A stretch of 14,597 nt of DNA. It comes from an uncultured Bacteroidota bacterium (GTDB lineage: Bacteria; Bacteroidota; Bacteroidia; 2-12-FULL-35-15). Each line of letters opens with the position of its first letter. Within the stretch, counting starts at the first letter, position 1. The notes below the pieces were generated by a model. The model was given only the letters and a program-made list of their open reading frames with translations. It made no database searches and had not been told where the DNA came from. Below, in pieces: positions 7,741-14,597 of the stretch. Position numbers and translations under genes: made by a program. The DNA is taken from assembly GCA_903881065.1 (NCBI GenBank), contig CAIRRW010000306.1, positions 1 to 14,597 of the forward strand. Direction: 5' to 3'.

Positions 7741-7766
7741 TTATTCAGATAGCACCTACGGAGTTT
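7718..7766. repeat. perfect 12-bp-stem inverted repeat (REP-like hairpin)
   Basis: CTCCGTAGGTGC (7721-7732) and GCACCTACGGAG (7752-7763) are exact reverse complements around a 19-nt loop. In RNA the stem can extend by three more pairs (A-U, A-U, G-U). It is clearly more GC-rich than the surroundings. It lies 97 bp after purE and 13 bp beyond the stop of the antisense open frame. A weak GTTTTAAATTT tail follows on the plus strand, so it might terminate or protect the purE transcript, but it looks primarily like a repeat element. Confidence 0.75.
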
Positions 7767-7801
7767 TAAATTTCACATTTAGTTTGCTACAAACTGAACA
7801 T

Positions 7802-7819
7802 CCCTAAATGATTTTAGGG
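7802..7819. repeat. small perfect hairpin
   Basis: CCCTAAA (7802-7808) pairs with TTTAGGG (7813-7819) across a TGAT loop. There is no U-tract on either side, so a terminator is unlikely. It lies inside the antisense open frame and may be incidental. Confidence 0.4.
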
Positions 7820-7896
7820 TTCGGAACTGATTCCTTACATTTCTTGCATTTATAAGTAGCTGATAATTATCTAAATCGTTTCTCCGAAAAGTATTA

Positions 7897-8034
7897 CGAT
7901 TATTCCTTCTACTATAATCGTTATACCTTCTACTATAATGATTATTCCTTCTACTATAACCATTATACCTTTTGCTATAATCGTTATACCTTATAAAATA
8001 ACCATTATACCTTCTACTATAATCGTTATTCCTT
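7897..8034. repeat. 21-bp tandem minisatellite, seven copies
   Basis: The core TTAT(A/T)CCTTCTACTATAA plus three variable bases repeats with exact 21-bp phase. Core starts are at 7900, 7921, 7942, 7963, 7984, 8005 and 8026, and the last copy is truncated. The fifth copy is the most diverged (CCTTATAAAATAA). Each unit junction is a dyad, TATAA-nnn-TTAT, where nnn is TCG, TGA or CCA. Five of the six junctions keep it fully. The array lies in the 607-bp gap between purE and the efflux operon. There are no unique spacers, so it is not CRISPR. Confidence 0.9.
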
Positions 8035-8206
8035 ACGTTGCAACCGTTAAAGTGTTAGTTAAAGAAATTAGTGTGTTTTAGGAGGATATTTATTTGCGAA
8101 GAGCATGTGTTAAAATAATAAGCAAATTGCAAAGTCCATTTGATAAATTGATTTATGCAGGTACTTAACTATTTTATAACTACAGATTACATACAGAATT
8201 TAATTT

Positions 8207-8214
8207 TATATTTG
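8207..8214 (+). promoter_or_regulatory. possible -7 promoter element for the efflux operon
   Basis: TATATTTG matches TAnnTTTG exactly and ends 17 nt before the ATG of the TolC-like gene. No -33 TTG is found at the expected distance, and the leader would be only about 11 nt. The stretch 8082-8206 shows no other gene or obvious element. Confidence 0.3.
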
Positions 8215-8231
8215 AAGAGCAATTAAAGAGG

Positions 8232-9470
8232 ATGTTTAAAAAGATTTTACTAGTAGGGTATCTAAGTCATATTATCAGCGTATGCTATTCCCAATCAAAT
8301 CAGCTCAGTTTTTTTATTCAGCAGGGATTACAGAATAGTCCTCAGCTAAAAGATTATGCTAATCAGATTCAATCTGCAACTATAGACAGTTCATTATTAA
8401 ATGCACAGCGCAAACCGCAGTTGAATGCTGTAAGTATGGTGATGGTGGCTCCGGCAATTAATGGTATAGGTTACGATGAGGCGATAACTAACACCGGCAA
8501 TTATACAGCACAGGTTAACGTTTCACAATCTGTTTTTAATAGAAAAATTTACAAGCCGCAGTACGAAGCAATAAGTATTCAAAAGCAAAGTATAGCCAAT
8601 ACTTCTAAACTATCGGAACATGATTTGAAAAAAAGTATTACCGATCAATATGTAGTGGCTTATAATTCGCTAAAACAAGTTGATTATACTAAAGCTACAT
8701 TGAATTTATTGAATGAAGAAAAGACTATTCTACAGAAACTAACTGAGCAGGGTATTTATAAACAAACCGATTATTTATCGTTTGAAATTGCAATACAATC
8801 TCAGGAAATTCAATGGAAACAGGCGGAGATACAATATAGAAATGATGTGAGGCAATTAAATATTATTTGCGGAATAAACGATACTTCAATAAATAAACTT
8901 GCAGCACCCGATTTAAAAGTGAATGGAGTGGCTGATAAAAACAATTCTCCGTTTTTAAAACAGTTTAAGCTGGATAGTATCAGTATTATTAATCAAAAGA
9001 ATATAGCAGGGATTAAATATCGGCCACAGTTTAATTGGTTTGCTGATGCAGGATTACTGGGCTCCAATCCTTCGCTGTTGTATAAAAACTTTGGTACAAG
9101 TTTCGGGTTTAATTTTTCGATGCCGCTTTATGATGGTAAACAAAAGAATCTTCAATATCAGAAACTTTCTATCAACGAATCAACAAGAATAAATTACCAA
9201 TCATTCTTCAAGAATCAATATAATCAACATCTTCAGCAAATAAATTTACAACTGGCAGATAATGATCAGTTGATTAATCAAATTCAAAAACAAATATCTT
9301 CAGCTGAATCACTTATAAAGCAGAGTAAACAATTACTCTATACAGGAGCCCTTTCAGTAACGGACTTTATTATCACTATTAAAAATTATATTGATATAAA
9401 GAATCAATTAAATCAAGCACAATTAACAAGAAATCAACTGATGAGTGAATATAATTATTGGAACTGGTAG
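8232..9470 (+). CDS. TolC-family outer membrane efflux protein
   Basis: Outer membrane channel of a tripartite efflux pump, 412 residues. The N-terminus has a signal peptide (KK at 3-4, hydrophobic to about 17, likely cleavage near YS-Q at 20-21). The mature part shows the two-fold organisation of OEP domains: Gln/Asn-rich amphipathic helices and a YxxQVNVSQSVF beta segment (about 91-102) in the first half. The second half has a matching FGFNFSMPLYDGK (about 292-304) followed by long coiled-coil helices. It heads the operon: the adaptor starts 36 nt downstream and the permease after that. No regulator gene adjoins. Substrate unknown. Confidence 0.88.
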   Translation: MFKKILLVGYLSHIISVCYSQSNQLSFFIQQGLQNSPQLKDYANQIQSATIDSSLLNAQRKPQLNAVSMVMVAPAINGIGYDEAITNTGNYTAQVNVSQSVFNRKIYKPQYEAISIQKQSIANTSKLSEHDLKKSITDQYVVAYNSLKQVDYTKATLNLLNEEKTILQKLTEQGIYKQTDYLSFEIAIQSQEIQWKQAEIQYRNDVRQLNIICGINDTSINKLAAPDLKVNGVADKNNSPFLKQFKLDSISIINQKNIAGIKYRPQFNWFADAGLLGSNPSLLYKNFGTSFGFNFSMPLYDGKQKNLQYQKLSINESTRINYQSFFKNQYNQHLQQINLQLADNDQLINQIQKQISSAESLIKQSKQLLYTGALSVTDFIITIKNYIDIKNQLNQAQLTRNQLMSEYNYWNW

Positions 9471-9506
9471 GTTATGTTTTATGAATATTAATGAATTTAC
9501 AAATCA

Positions 9507-10439
9507 ATGAGAATGAAAAAGAGATATATAATATTATATTTTGTTGCTTTGATAACGTTACTGATTTCGTGCAGACAAAGTGAGAAAAATGAAGAAGAAC
9601 AAGTTACAAATGCTAAAACTCCAATAACACTTTGTAATATTAGTTTAGAATCTATTTCCGAATCATTTGAATTGAGAGGCACTTCACAGTTCCAAAAGAA
9701 AGTTGTGGTGAAAGCAAATGCAACAGGATATGTAAATAATGTAACAATGAATATTGGTGATGAAGTGTCGTTAGACCAATTATTATTTACCATAAAAACA
9801 AAGGAAGCAAGTGCAATAGAAAATCAAAAATCAATAATAGACACATCATTAAATTTTTCAGGTGTATTAAAAATAAGAGCTCAGAAGTCAGGTATAATTA
9901 CCACGCTTGACCATCAGAAAGGAGATTATGTACAGGATGGTGACCAACTTGGAATAATATCTGAACGCAATAGTCTGGTTTTTATATTGGAAGTGCCTTA
10001 TGAGATGCATGAATATTTAAAAGTAAATGGCGATTGTGAAATAATACTTGCAGATAATAAAATAATAAAAGGAAAGATAAGTAAAGAACTTTCATCGGTT
10101 GATCCTGTAGCGCAAACGCAGAGTTATGTAGTGAAACCGTTAAGTGAAATAAATATTCCTGAAAACCTGATTGCTAAAATCAGAATTATAAAACACACAA
10201 AAGAAAAAGCAATTGTACTACCTAAATCTGCTTTGTTGGCAGATGAAACACAAACTAAATTCTGGGTTATGAAATTAATTAATGATACTACTGCGGTAAA
10301 AATTGCTGTTAAAAAAGGAATAGAAACGACAGATAAAGTGGAAATAGAAACGCCAGAATTTAATGAAAAGGACAGGATTATTTTCACTGGTAACTACGGT
10401 TTGACAGATACTGCAAAGATTACAATTGAGAAAAAATAA
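9507..10439 (+). CDS. RND efflux periplasmic adaptor lipoprotein (HlyD/MFP family)
   Basis: Membrane fusion protein linking the permease to the TolC-like channel, 310 residues. The N-terminus is a lipoprotein signal: basic RMKKR, hydrophobic core, and a lipobox-like LISC with Cys22 as lipidation site. The lipoyl/barrel-sandwich halves are at about 66-97 (VVVKANATGYVNNVTMNIGD) and 123-154 (IRAQKSGIITTLDHQKGDYV). Only about 20-25 residues separate them, so the usual long alpha-helical hairpin is essentially missing. That explains the short length compared with the usual 350-400. A beta-barrel (about 155-215) and membrane-proximal domain (VLPKSALL onward) follow. ATGs at 9507 and 9513 are both possible starts. 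The permease begins 3 nt after its stop. Confidence 0.87.
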   Translation: MRMKKRYIILYFVALITLLISCRQSEKNEEEQVTNAKTPITLCNISLESISESFELRGTSQFQKKVVVKANATGYVNNVTMNIGDEVSLDQLLFTIKTKEASAIENQKSIIDTSLNFSGVLKIRAQKSGIITTLDHQKGDYVQDGDQLGIISERNSLVFILEVPYEMHEYLKVNGDCEIILADNKIIKGKISKELSSVDPVAQTQSYVVKPLSEINIPENLIAKIRIIKHTKEKAIVLPKSALLADETQTKFWVMKLINDTTAVKIAVKKGIETTDKVEIETPEFNEKDRIIFTGNYGLTDTAKITIEKK

Positions 10440-10442
10440 ACA

Positions 10443-13400
10443 ATGAAACATTTTTATACAGGTCATAAAAATTCAATTTCATTTGTACTTGCAATAATAT
10501 TGCTTGCGGGATTTTTTGCATATAATAAAATGCAGACTTCATTGTTTCCTGAAATTACTTTCCCGAAAATAAAAATCATTGCTGACAATGGCCAACAGCC
10601 TGTTGACAAGATGATGATTACGGTTACAAAACCTCTGGAGAATGCTGTAAAACAAGTGCACGATTTAAAAATGATACAGAGTGCAACTAGCCGCGGTTCG
10701 TGCGAGTTGTCGGCATATTTCAACTGGGGTGCTGATATAAATCTTTGTCAGCAAATGATGGAATCAAGAATTGCCGAGATAAGAAATACGCTTCCGCCAA
10801 CAATGAACATTTCTGTAGAGAAGATGAATCCTGCGCTGCTGGCAGTAATGGGATACACTTTGGAGAGTAAAGATAAAACACCTATTGAATTAAAACTACT
10901 TGCCAATAATACAATCAAACCCTTTCTATCACAGGTTGAAGGCGTAGCAACGGTGAGAGTACTTGGCGGGAAAACAAAAGAATACTGGATTGAACTTAAC
11001 ACACAGCGTATGAGTTCATTCTCCATAACCCCTGATATTATTAAAAATGCGCTTGATGCGACTAATTTTATTTCTTCAAATGGATATTCCTATGATTACA
11101 GGAGGTTGTATTTAAACCTTACTGATGCTGGGTTATATAACAAGGAAGATTTGGAAAATGTAATTATTAGAAATGATGGCAAACGGGTAATTTTATTAAA
11201 GGACATTGCGGATGTTCAGATAAAGGAACAGGTAGAGTACATAAAAATAAATGCAAATGGAAGCAATGCTGTCCTGTTGAATATTTTCAGACAACCGGAT
11301 GCAAACCTTGTAAAGGTTTCTGATGATATGCAGAAAAAAATAAAAGAACTCACTAAACTACTTCCATCAGATGTTATATTAAAACCTTTTTATATTCAGT
11401 CTGACTTTGTTGAAAGCTCTGTTAAAAGTGTTGTTGACAGCTTAATTGTGGGACTAATATTGGCAATTATTGTATCTATTATTTTCTTACGATCCATCAA
11501 GGCAAGTGCAACTATACTTATTACTATTCCAATTACATTAGGGCTCACTCTATTTGTTTTGTATATGATAGGATATACATTTAATATTATGACATTAGGT
11601 GCAATAGCTGCTGCAATAGGCTTAATCATAGATGATGCAATTGTGGTGGTGGAGCAAATTCATCGCACACACGAAGAACATCCAGAAGAGCATACTTCGG
11701 CATTATTGGTTCACTCTATCAAATATTTATTCCCGGCAATGGTAGGTTCTTCATTAAGTACAATTGTAATTTTTATTCCATTTGTTTTGATGGATGGTGT
11801 TGCCGGAGCCTATTTTAATGTGCTTACAAATACAATGATTATTACTTTGATTTGTTCTTTCTTAGTAACATACATAGGCCTTCCCATTGTTTATCTTTTA
11901 TTATCAAAAAAGAAAAACGATACAGAAAAGGAAAATCCATTACCTCATATTAATTACAAGTGGATTTCTTTTTTCATTAATCGGCCAATTATAAGTTTTC
12001 TATTTGTTGCTGTTTTGATTGTTGCTGTATGGTTCATTTATCCAAGATTAGAAACAGGTTTTCTTCCTGAAATGGATGAAGGAACAATTGTTTTGGATTA
12101 TAAATCGCCGCCTGGAACCACTGTAGAAGAGACCGACAGGATAATGCGGGAAGTGGAAAAACAAATTGTTACTGTGCCTGAAGTACAAAGTTATTCACGA
12201 AGAACGGGCGCTGAAATGGGCTTCTTTATTACAGAACCAAATCGAGGTGATTATCTTATTCAATTAAAAAATAACCGAAAACGAACTACCGATGAAGTAA
12301 TAGATGACATCAGGCAGAAAGTAAAAAGTACACAGCCTTTATTGGAAATAGATTTCGGACAAATTATTGGTGATATGCTTGGTGATTTAATGAGTTCTAC
12401 ACAGCCGATTGAAGTAAAAGTATTTGGTAATAATCAAAACGAATTAAATGAATATGCCAAACAAATTGCTGAGATTGTATCTAAAGTAAATGGTACTGCA
12501 GATGTGTTTGACGGAATTATTATTGCTGGGCCGGAAGTAAATATTACTCCGAAATACTCTAAACTGGCACAGTTTGGAATTTCTCCTGCCGATTTTCAAT
12601 ATCAAATGCAAACTCAACTGGAAGGAAATGTGATAGGAACAATTATGGAAAATCAACAGATGACTAATATTAGAATGATTTATCCCAACAGTAAAAGTAC
12701 AGGCATACAAAGCATTTCGGAGCAGAATGTTTTTCTTCCGGGCGGTAAATTAAAACCTGTTGGAGAGCTTTCGAACGTGGAAATAAAACCGGGAGTTGCC
12801 GAAATAAAAAGAGAGAATCTGCAATCAATGGTACCTATTACTGCCCGCCTTGATGGAAGAGATTTGGGTGCTGTGATTAAAGACATACAAAAAGAGGTAA
12901 ATGCCAAAATACATTTGCCGCAAGGGTTTCATATTGCTTATGGAGGTGCTTTTGCCGAACAGAAAAAATCATTTAATGATTTATTATTAATCATGCTCAC
13001 GGCAGGTTTGCTTGTGTTTGCAATTATTCTTTTTCTCTTTAGAGATTATAAAATATCACTGCTTATACTTCTTATTTCCATGCTCGGTATTTCAGGAAGT
13101 TATCTTGCATTGTTTATTACCAGCACTCCGTTAAATGTTGGCAGCTACACCGGACTTATAATGATTATAGGCATTATAGGAGAGAATGCAATATTTACTT
13201 TTCAGCAATTTAAAACAACATTACAAAACAGTTCTGCTGAAGATGCTATTGTATATGCTATTTCAACCCGTCTTCGCCCTAAATTAATGACCGCCCTTGG
13301 AGCTATTATCGCATTAACTCCATTGGCACTCGGTATCGGAACAGGTGCGCAACTGCACCAGCCATTGGCTATTGCAGTAATTGGCGGATTTATAATTGCT

Positions 13401-13472
13401 ATGCCTTTATTATTAATTGTGCTGCCAACGATGTTAAAAATAATTTACAGAAATAAAGTAATACAGAATTAA
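10443..13472 (+). CDS. RND-family efflux permease
   Basis: Inner-membrane proton-driven pump of 1009 residues with the duplicated RND layout. TM1 is at about 13-28, the first porter region at about 35-325, TM2-6 at about 331-482, TM7 at about 508-530, the second porter region at about 535-840 and TM8-12 at about 845-997. FPEITFPKIKI after TM1 and GFLPEMDEGT after TM7 are the paired porter entries. TM4 holds the proton-relay pair D397-D398 in GLIIDDAIVVVEQ. In TM10, IGIIGENAIFTF puts E914 where AcrB has Lys940 (GLSAKNAI). The sequence is nearer to HAE-1/heavy-metal-like branches than to SecDF. Substrate is not predictable. Last gene of the efflux operon. Confidence 0.92.
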   Translation: MKHFYTGHKNSISFVLAIILLAGFFAYNKMQTSLFPEITFPKIKIIADNGQQPVDKMMITVTKPLENAVKQVHDLKMIQSATSRGSCELSAYFNWGADINLCQQMMESRIAEIRNTLPPTMNISVEKMNPALLAVMGYTLESKDKTPIELKLLANNTIKPFLSQVEGVATVRVLGGKTKEYWIELNTQRMSSFSITPDIIKNALDATNFISSNGYSYDYRRLYLNLTDAGLYNKEDLENVIIRNDGKRVILLKDIADVQIKEQVEYIKINANGSNAVLLNIFRQPDANLVKVSDDMQKKIKELTKLLPSDVILKPFYIQSDFVESSVKSVVDSLIVGLILAIIVSIIFLRSIKASATILITIPITLGLTLFVLYMIGYTFNIMTLGAIAAAIGLIIDDAIVVVEQIHRTHEEHPEEHTSALLVHSIKYLFPAMVGSSLSTIVIFIPFVLMDGVAGAYFNVLTNTMIITLICSFLVTYIGLPIVYLLLSKKKNDTEKENPLPHINYKWISFFINRPIISFLFVAVLIVAVWFIYPRLETGFLPEMDEGTIVLDYKSPPGTTVEETDRIMREVEKQIVTVPEVQSYSRRTGAEMGFFITEPNRGDYLIQLKNNRKRTTDEVIDDIRQKVKSTQPLLEIDFGQIIGDMLGDLMSSTQPIEVKVFGNNQNELNEYAKQIAEIVSKVNGTADVFDGIIIAGPEVNITPKYSKLAQFGISPADFQYQMQTQLEGNVIGTIMENQQMTNIRMIYPNSKSTGIQSISEQNVFLPGGKLKPVGELSNVEIKPGVAEIKRENLQSMVPITARLDGRDLGAVIKDIQKEVNAKIHLPQGFHIAYGGAFAEQKKSFNDLLLIMLTAGLLVFAIILFLFRDYKISLLILLISMLGISGSYLALFITSTPLNVGSYTGLIMIIGIIGENAIFTFQQFKTTLQNSSAEDAIVYAISTRLRPKLMTALGAIIALTPLALGIGTGAQLHQPLAIAVIGGFIIAMPLLLIVLPTMLKIIYRNKVIQN

Positions 13473-13531
13473 GACAGATTTAAAGATTACTTTTACATCA
13501 ATTAATAATTTAAATAATCTATAAAACACAA

Positions 13532-13960
13532 ATGAAAAAATCAATTTTATTAGTAGCCTTGGGATTAGTAGCAATCGCAGCTAACGCACAAAAATTAAAG
13601 GAAGCAGATGTACCTGCTGAAGTGAAAGCAGCATTCGCCAAACAATACCAAAACACAAAAGCAAAAGGATGGGAAAAAGAAGACGGGAATTATGAAGTGG
13701 AATTTGACAGTAATAAAAACGAAATGACTTTGGTTATTGATCCTCAAGGAAGTATTTTAGAAACAGAAACAGAGATTAAAGTCTCTGATTTATCAAAAGC
13801 AATTACCGATTATTGTGCGAAAAATTATGCAGGTAAAAAAATTAAAGAAGCTTCTAGAATTGTTGATGCGAAAGGTGTAATAACCTATGAAGCAGAAATA
13901 GAAAAGATGGATGTATTATTTGATGCAAATGGTAAGTTCATTAAAGAATCAAAAGACTAA
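13532..13960 (+). CDS. secreted PepSY-like domain protein
   Basis: Small periplasmic or exported protein of 142 residues. The signal peptide is clear (MKKS, hydrophobic 5-16, cleavage after ANA at 17-19 before Gln20). The mature part contains two PepSY-like alpha-beta repeats. The first starts VPAEVKAAFAKQYQNTKAKGWEK and ends LVIDPQGSILETE. The second starts LSKAITDYCAKNY and ends VLFDANGKFIKE. Such proteins are abundant in Bacteroidota, with no firm biochemical role known to me. It is 59 nt after the permease stop, but an own promoter is possible (imperfect TACTTTTA near 13488). A bidirectional terminator follows. Confidence 0.85.
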   Translation: MKKSILLVALGLVAIAANAQKLKEADVPAEVKAAFAKQYQNTKAKGWEKEDGNYEVEFDSNKNEMTLVIDPQGSILETETEIKVSDLSKAITDYCAKNYAGKKIKEASRIVDAKGVITYEAEIEKMDVLFDANGKFIKESKD

Positions 13961-13981
13961 AGATTAGTAATGACATAAAAT

Positions 13982-14013
13982 AAAAAAGTCCCGCACTATT
14001 CCGGGACTCTTTT
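13982..14013. terminator. bidirectional intrinsic terminator between convergent genes
   Basis: AGTCCCG (13987-13993) and CGGGACT (14002-14008) form a 7-bp stem over an 8-nt loop. The plus strand continues CTCTTTTG. The minus strand continues with six T after GGGAC (complement of 13982-13987). It thus suits both the PepSY-like gene on the plus strand and the DUF2795 gene on the minus strand. Confidence 0.88.
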
Positions 14014-14034
14014 GTATTATTGTTTTAATGGACA

Positions 14035-14256
14035 TTAATATTCGTCTTCATTAAAAAAGAAATCTTCCTTTGTAGGATAATCAGGCCATATTTCCTCTAT
14101 AGATTCGTAAATCTCACCTTCATCCTCAATCTCCTGAAGATTTTCAATTACCTCCATTGGTGCTCCCGAGCGGATTGCGAAGTCAATTAATTCGTCTTTT
14201 GTTGCCGGCCAAGGTGCATCTTCTAAGTTTTTTGCCAATTCAAGTGTCCAATACAT
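14035..14256 (-). CDS. DUF2795 domain-containing small acidic protein
   Basis: This 73-residue cytosolic protein starts MYWTLELAKNLEDAPWPATK and is very acidic toward its C-terminus (many Glu/Asp, ending FNEDEY). The N-terminal half matches the DUF2795 family pattern APWPATKDELIDFAIRSGAP as I recall it from Bacteroidota. The function is unknown. No membrane segment, signal peptide or Cys is present. Its tidy start, terminator and conserved sequence argue that it is a real gene despite its size. It stands alone between the convergent PepSY-like gene and the cobalamin gene upstream. Confidence 0.88.
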   Translation of the reverse strand: MYWTLELAKNLEDAPWPATKDELIDFAIRSGAPMEVIENLQEIEDEGEIYESIEEIWPDYPTKEDFFFNEDEY

Positions 14257-14332
14257 ATTCTAATTTTGATTTAAAAGGTACATTTAATAAGGGTTTCAAT
14301 AATTATTTTTTCTTCCTCCCTCTAATTTTCTG

Positions 14333-14362
14333 CAAAAGTAAAAATTAATTTCACTTGTGAAA
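14333..14362 (-). promoter_or_regulatory. possible -7 element and upstream dyad for the DUF2795 gene
   Basis: The minus strand carries TACTTTTG (14340-14333), a full TAnnTTTG match, about 77 nt before the ATG. Just upstream of it lies the inverted repeat TTTCAC-TT-GTGAAA (14349-14362), roughly where the -33 region and an operator would be. No TTG at -33. Both are short matches in AT-rich DNA. The rest of 14257-14422 shows nothing else clear. Confidence 0.3.
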
Positions 14363-14422
14363 GAACTATTTTTTTTATTTTTATTCTTCAACAACAGAAT
14401 AAAGGGAAATTTAACTGTGAAT

Positions 14423-14597
14423 TTACATTCTAGGTTTCCAAGGTATTTCCGCAGCATTTAAATCCTGAGAAAGCTTTCGGGAGAGAACAAATAAATAATC
14501 ACTTAGCCTATTCAGATATTTTATAACAAAATCAGCCACAAAGCTTGTTTCGGAAAGATGTATAGTCATCCGTTCAGCCCTCCTGCAAACACATCGG
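14423..14597 (-). CDS. ATP:cob(I)alamin adenosyltransferase, PduO/MMAB type, C-terminal part (partial)
   Basis: The window ends inside this gene; only the last 57 residues and the stop are present. The enzyme transfers the adenosyl group of ATP to cob(I)alamin, making coenzyme B12. The visible part begins RCVCRRAER, the conserved C-terminal helix motif of the PduO/MMAB family (ARxVCRRAER). It continues with YLNRLSDYLFVLSRKLS and ends IPWKPRM, matching the family's NRLSDYLFVLAR and WKP endings. The frame is clean to a TAA stop at 14425-14423. The N-terminal nucleotide-binding part lies outside the window. Confidence 0.92.
   Translation of the reverse strand, partial: RCVCRRAERMTIHLSETSFVADFVIKYLNRLSDYLFVLSRKLSQDLNAAEIPWKPRM

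Larger units (their letters stand above)
7779..8054 (-). pseudogene. start-less open frame with heptapeptide repeats, possible gene remnant
   Basis: On the minus strand 91 codons are open between TAA stops at 8055-8057 and 7779-7781. The 21-bp array is read as seven heptapeptides: RNNDYSR, RYNGYFI, RYNDYSK, RYNGYSR, RNNHYSR, RYNDYSR and RNNRNTF. A non-repetitive hydrophilic tail of about 35 residues follows (ending SFRDVQFVAN). There is no ATG, GTG or TTG before the repeats and no credible upstream exon-like frame, so it is not a complete gene. A 21-bp period automatically gives a heptapeptide repeat in any stop-free frame. Only the open tail argues for former coding. I do not recognise a family. 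Confidence 0.25.

Noticed and set aside
7897..8034. CRISPR array
   Set aside because: The 21-bp units follow each other directly with no unique spacers, and there is no cas gene nearby.
7938..8081. Plus-strand 47-codon frame starting ATG and reading the array as IIPSTI-like repeats
   Set aside because: It is the complement of the repeat, strongly hydrophobic and low-complexity, with no start signal. A 21-bp period gives a heptapeptide repeat in any stop-free frame.
14157..14348. Plus-strand 63-codon frame across the DUF2795 start region
   Set aside because: It overlaps the conserved DUF2795 coding sequence in antisense and its remainder is AT-rich intergenic DNA.

Overview
The window is a low-GC (roughly one third by eye) bacterial chromosome segment. 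It most likely comes from a member of the Bacteroidota. Supporting signs are the hpt-adk-obg gene order, the compact ferredoxin with a long inter-cluster insert next to fused-type korA and korB, a 73-residue DUF2795 protein beginning MYWTLELA, a PepSY-like secreted protein, the near absence of Shine-Dalgarno sequences, and several matches to the Bacteroidota -7 promoter element TAnnTTTG. No tRNA, rRNA, transposase, integrase or CRISPR array is visible.

Layout, left to right. (1) 1-464, minus strand: 5' part of a GT-C-type polytopic membrane glycosyltransferase, cut by the window edge. (2) 465-702: divergent intergenic region with two near-identical 12-bp palindromes whose centres are 21 bp apart. 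(3) 703-4060, plus strand: 2[4Fe-4S] ferredoxin, korA and korB, forming a 2-oxoacid (probably 2-oxoglutarate):ferredoxin oxidoreductase with its electron carrier, closed by a strong intrinsic terminator. (4) 4192-6987, minus strand: hpt, adk, obg and a PAP2 phosphatase in one tight operon (purine salvage, adenylate balance, ribosome-assembly GTPase, membrane lipid phosphatase). (5) 7112-7624, plus strand: purE, divergent from hpt, so purine salvage and de novo synthesis share one short intergenic region. (6) 7625-8231: a 607-bp gene-poor stretch. It holds decayed copies of a short repeat, a perfect 12-bp-stem hairpin, a seven-copy 21-bp minisatellite, and an antisense open frame over the array that has no start codon. 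(7) 8232-13472, plus strand: a complete tripartite RND efflux operon (TolC-like outer membrane protein, lipoprotein adaptor, 1009-residue permease) with no adjacent regulator. (8) 13532-13960: a secreted PepSY-like protein, convergent through a bidirectional terminator with (9) the small acidic DUF2795 protein (14035-14256, minus). (10) 14423-14597, minus: C-terminal end of a PduO/MMAB-type ATP:cob(I)alamin adenosyltransferase.

Most of the window is ordinary core metabolism plus one efflux operon, and I see no convincing undescribed multi-gene system. The parts most worth a second look are the 7625-8231 repeat region, the paired palindromes upstream of the ferredoxin, and an RND permease whose TM10 carries Glu where AcrB has the proton-relay Lys940.
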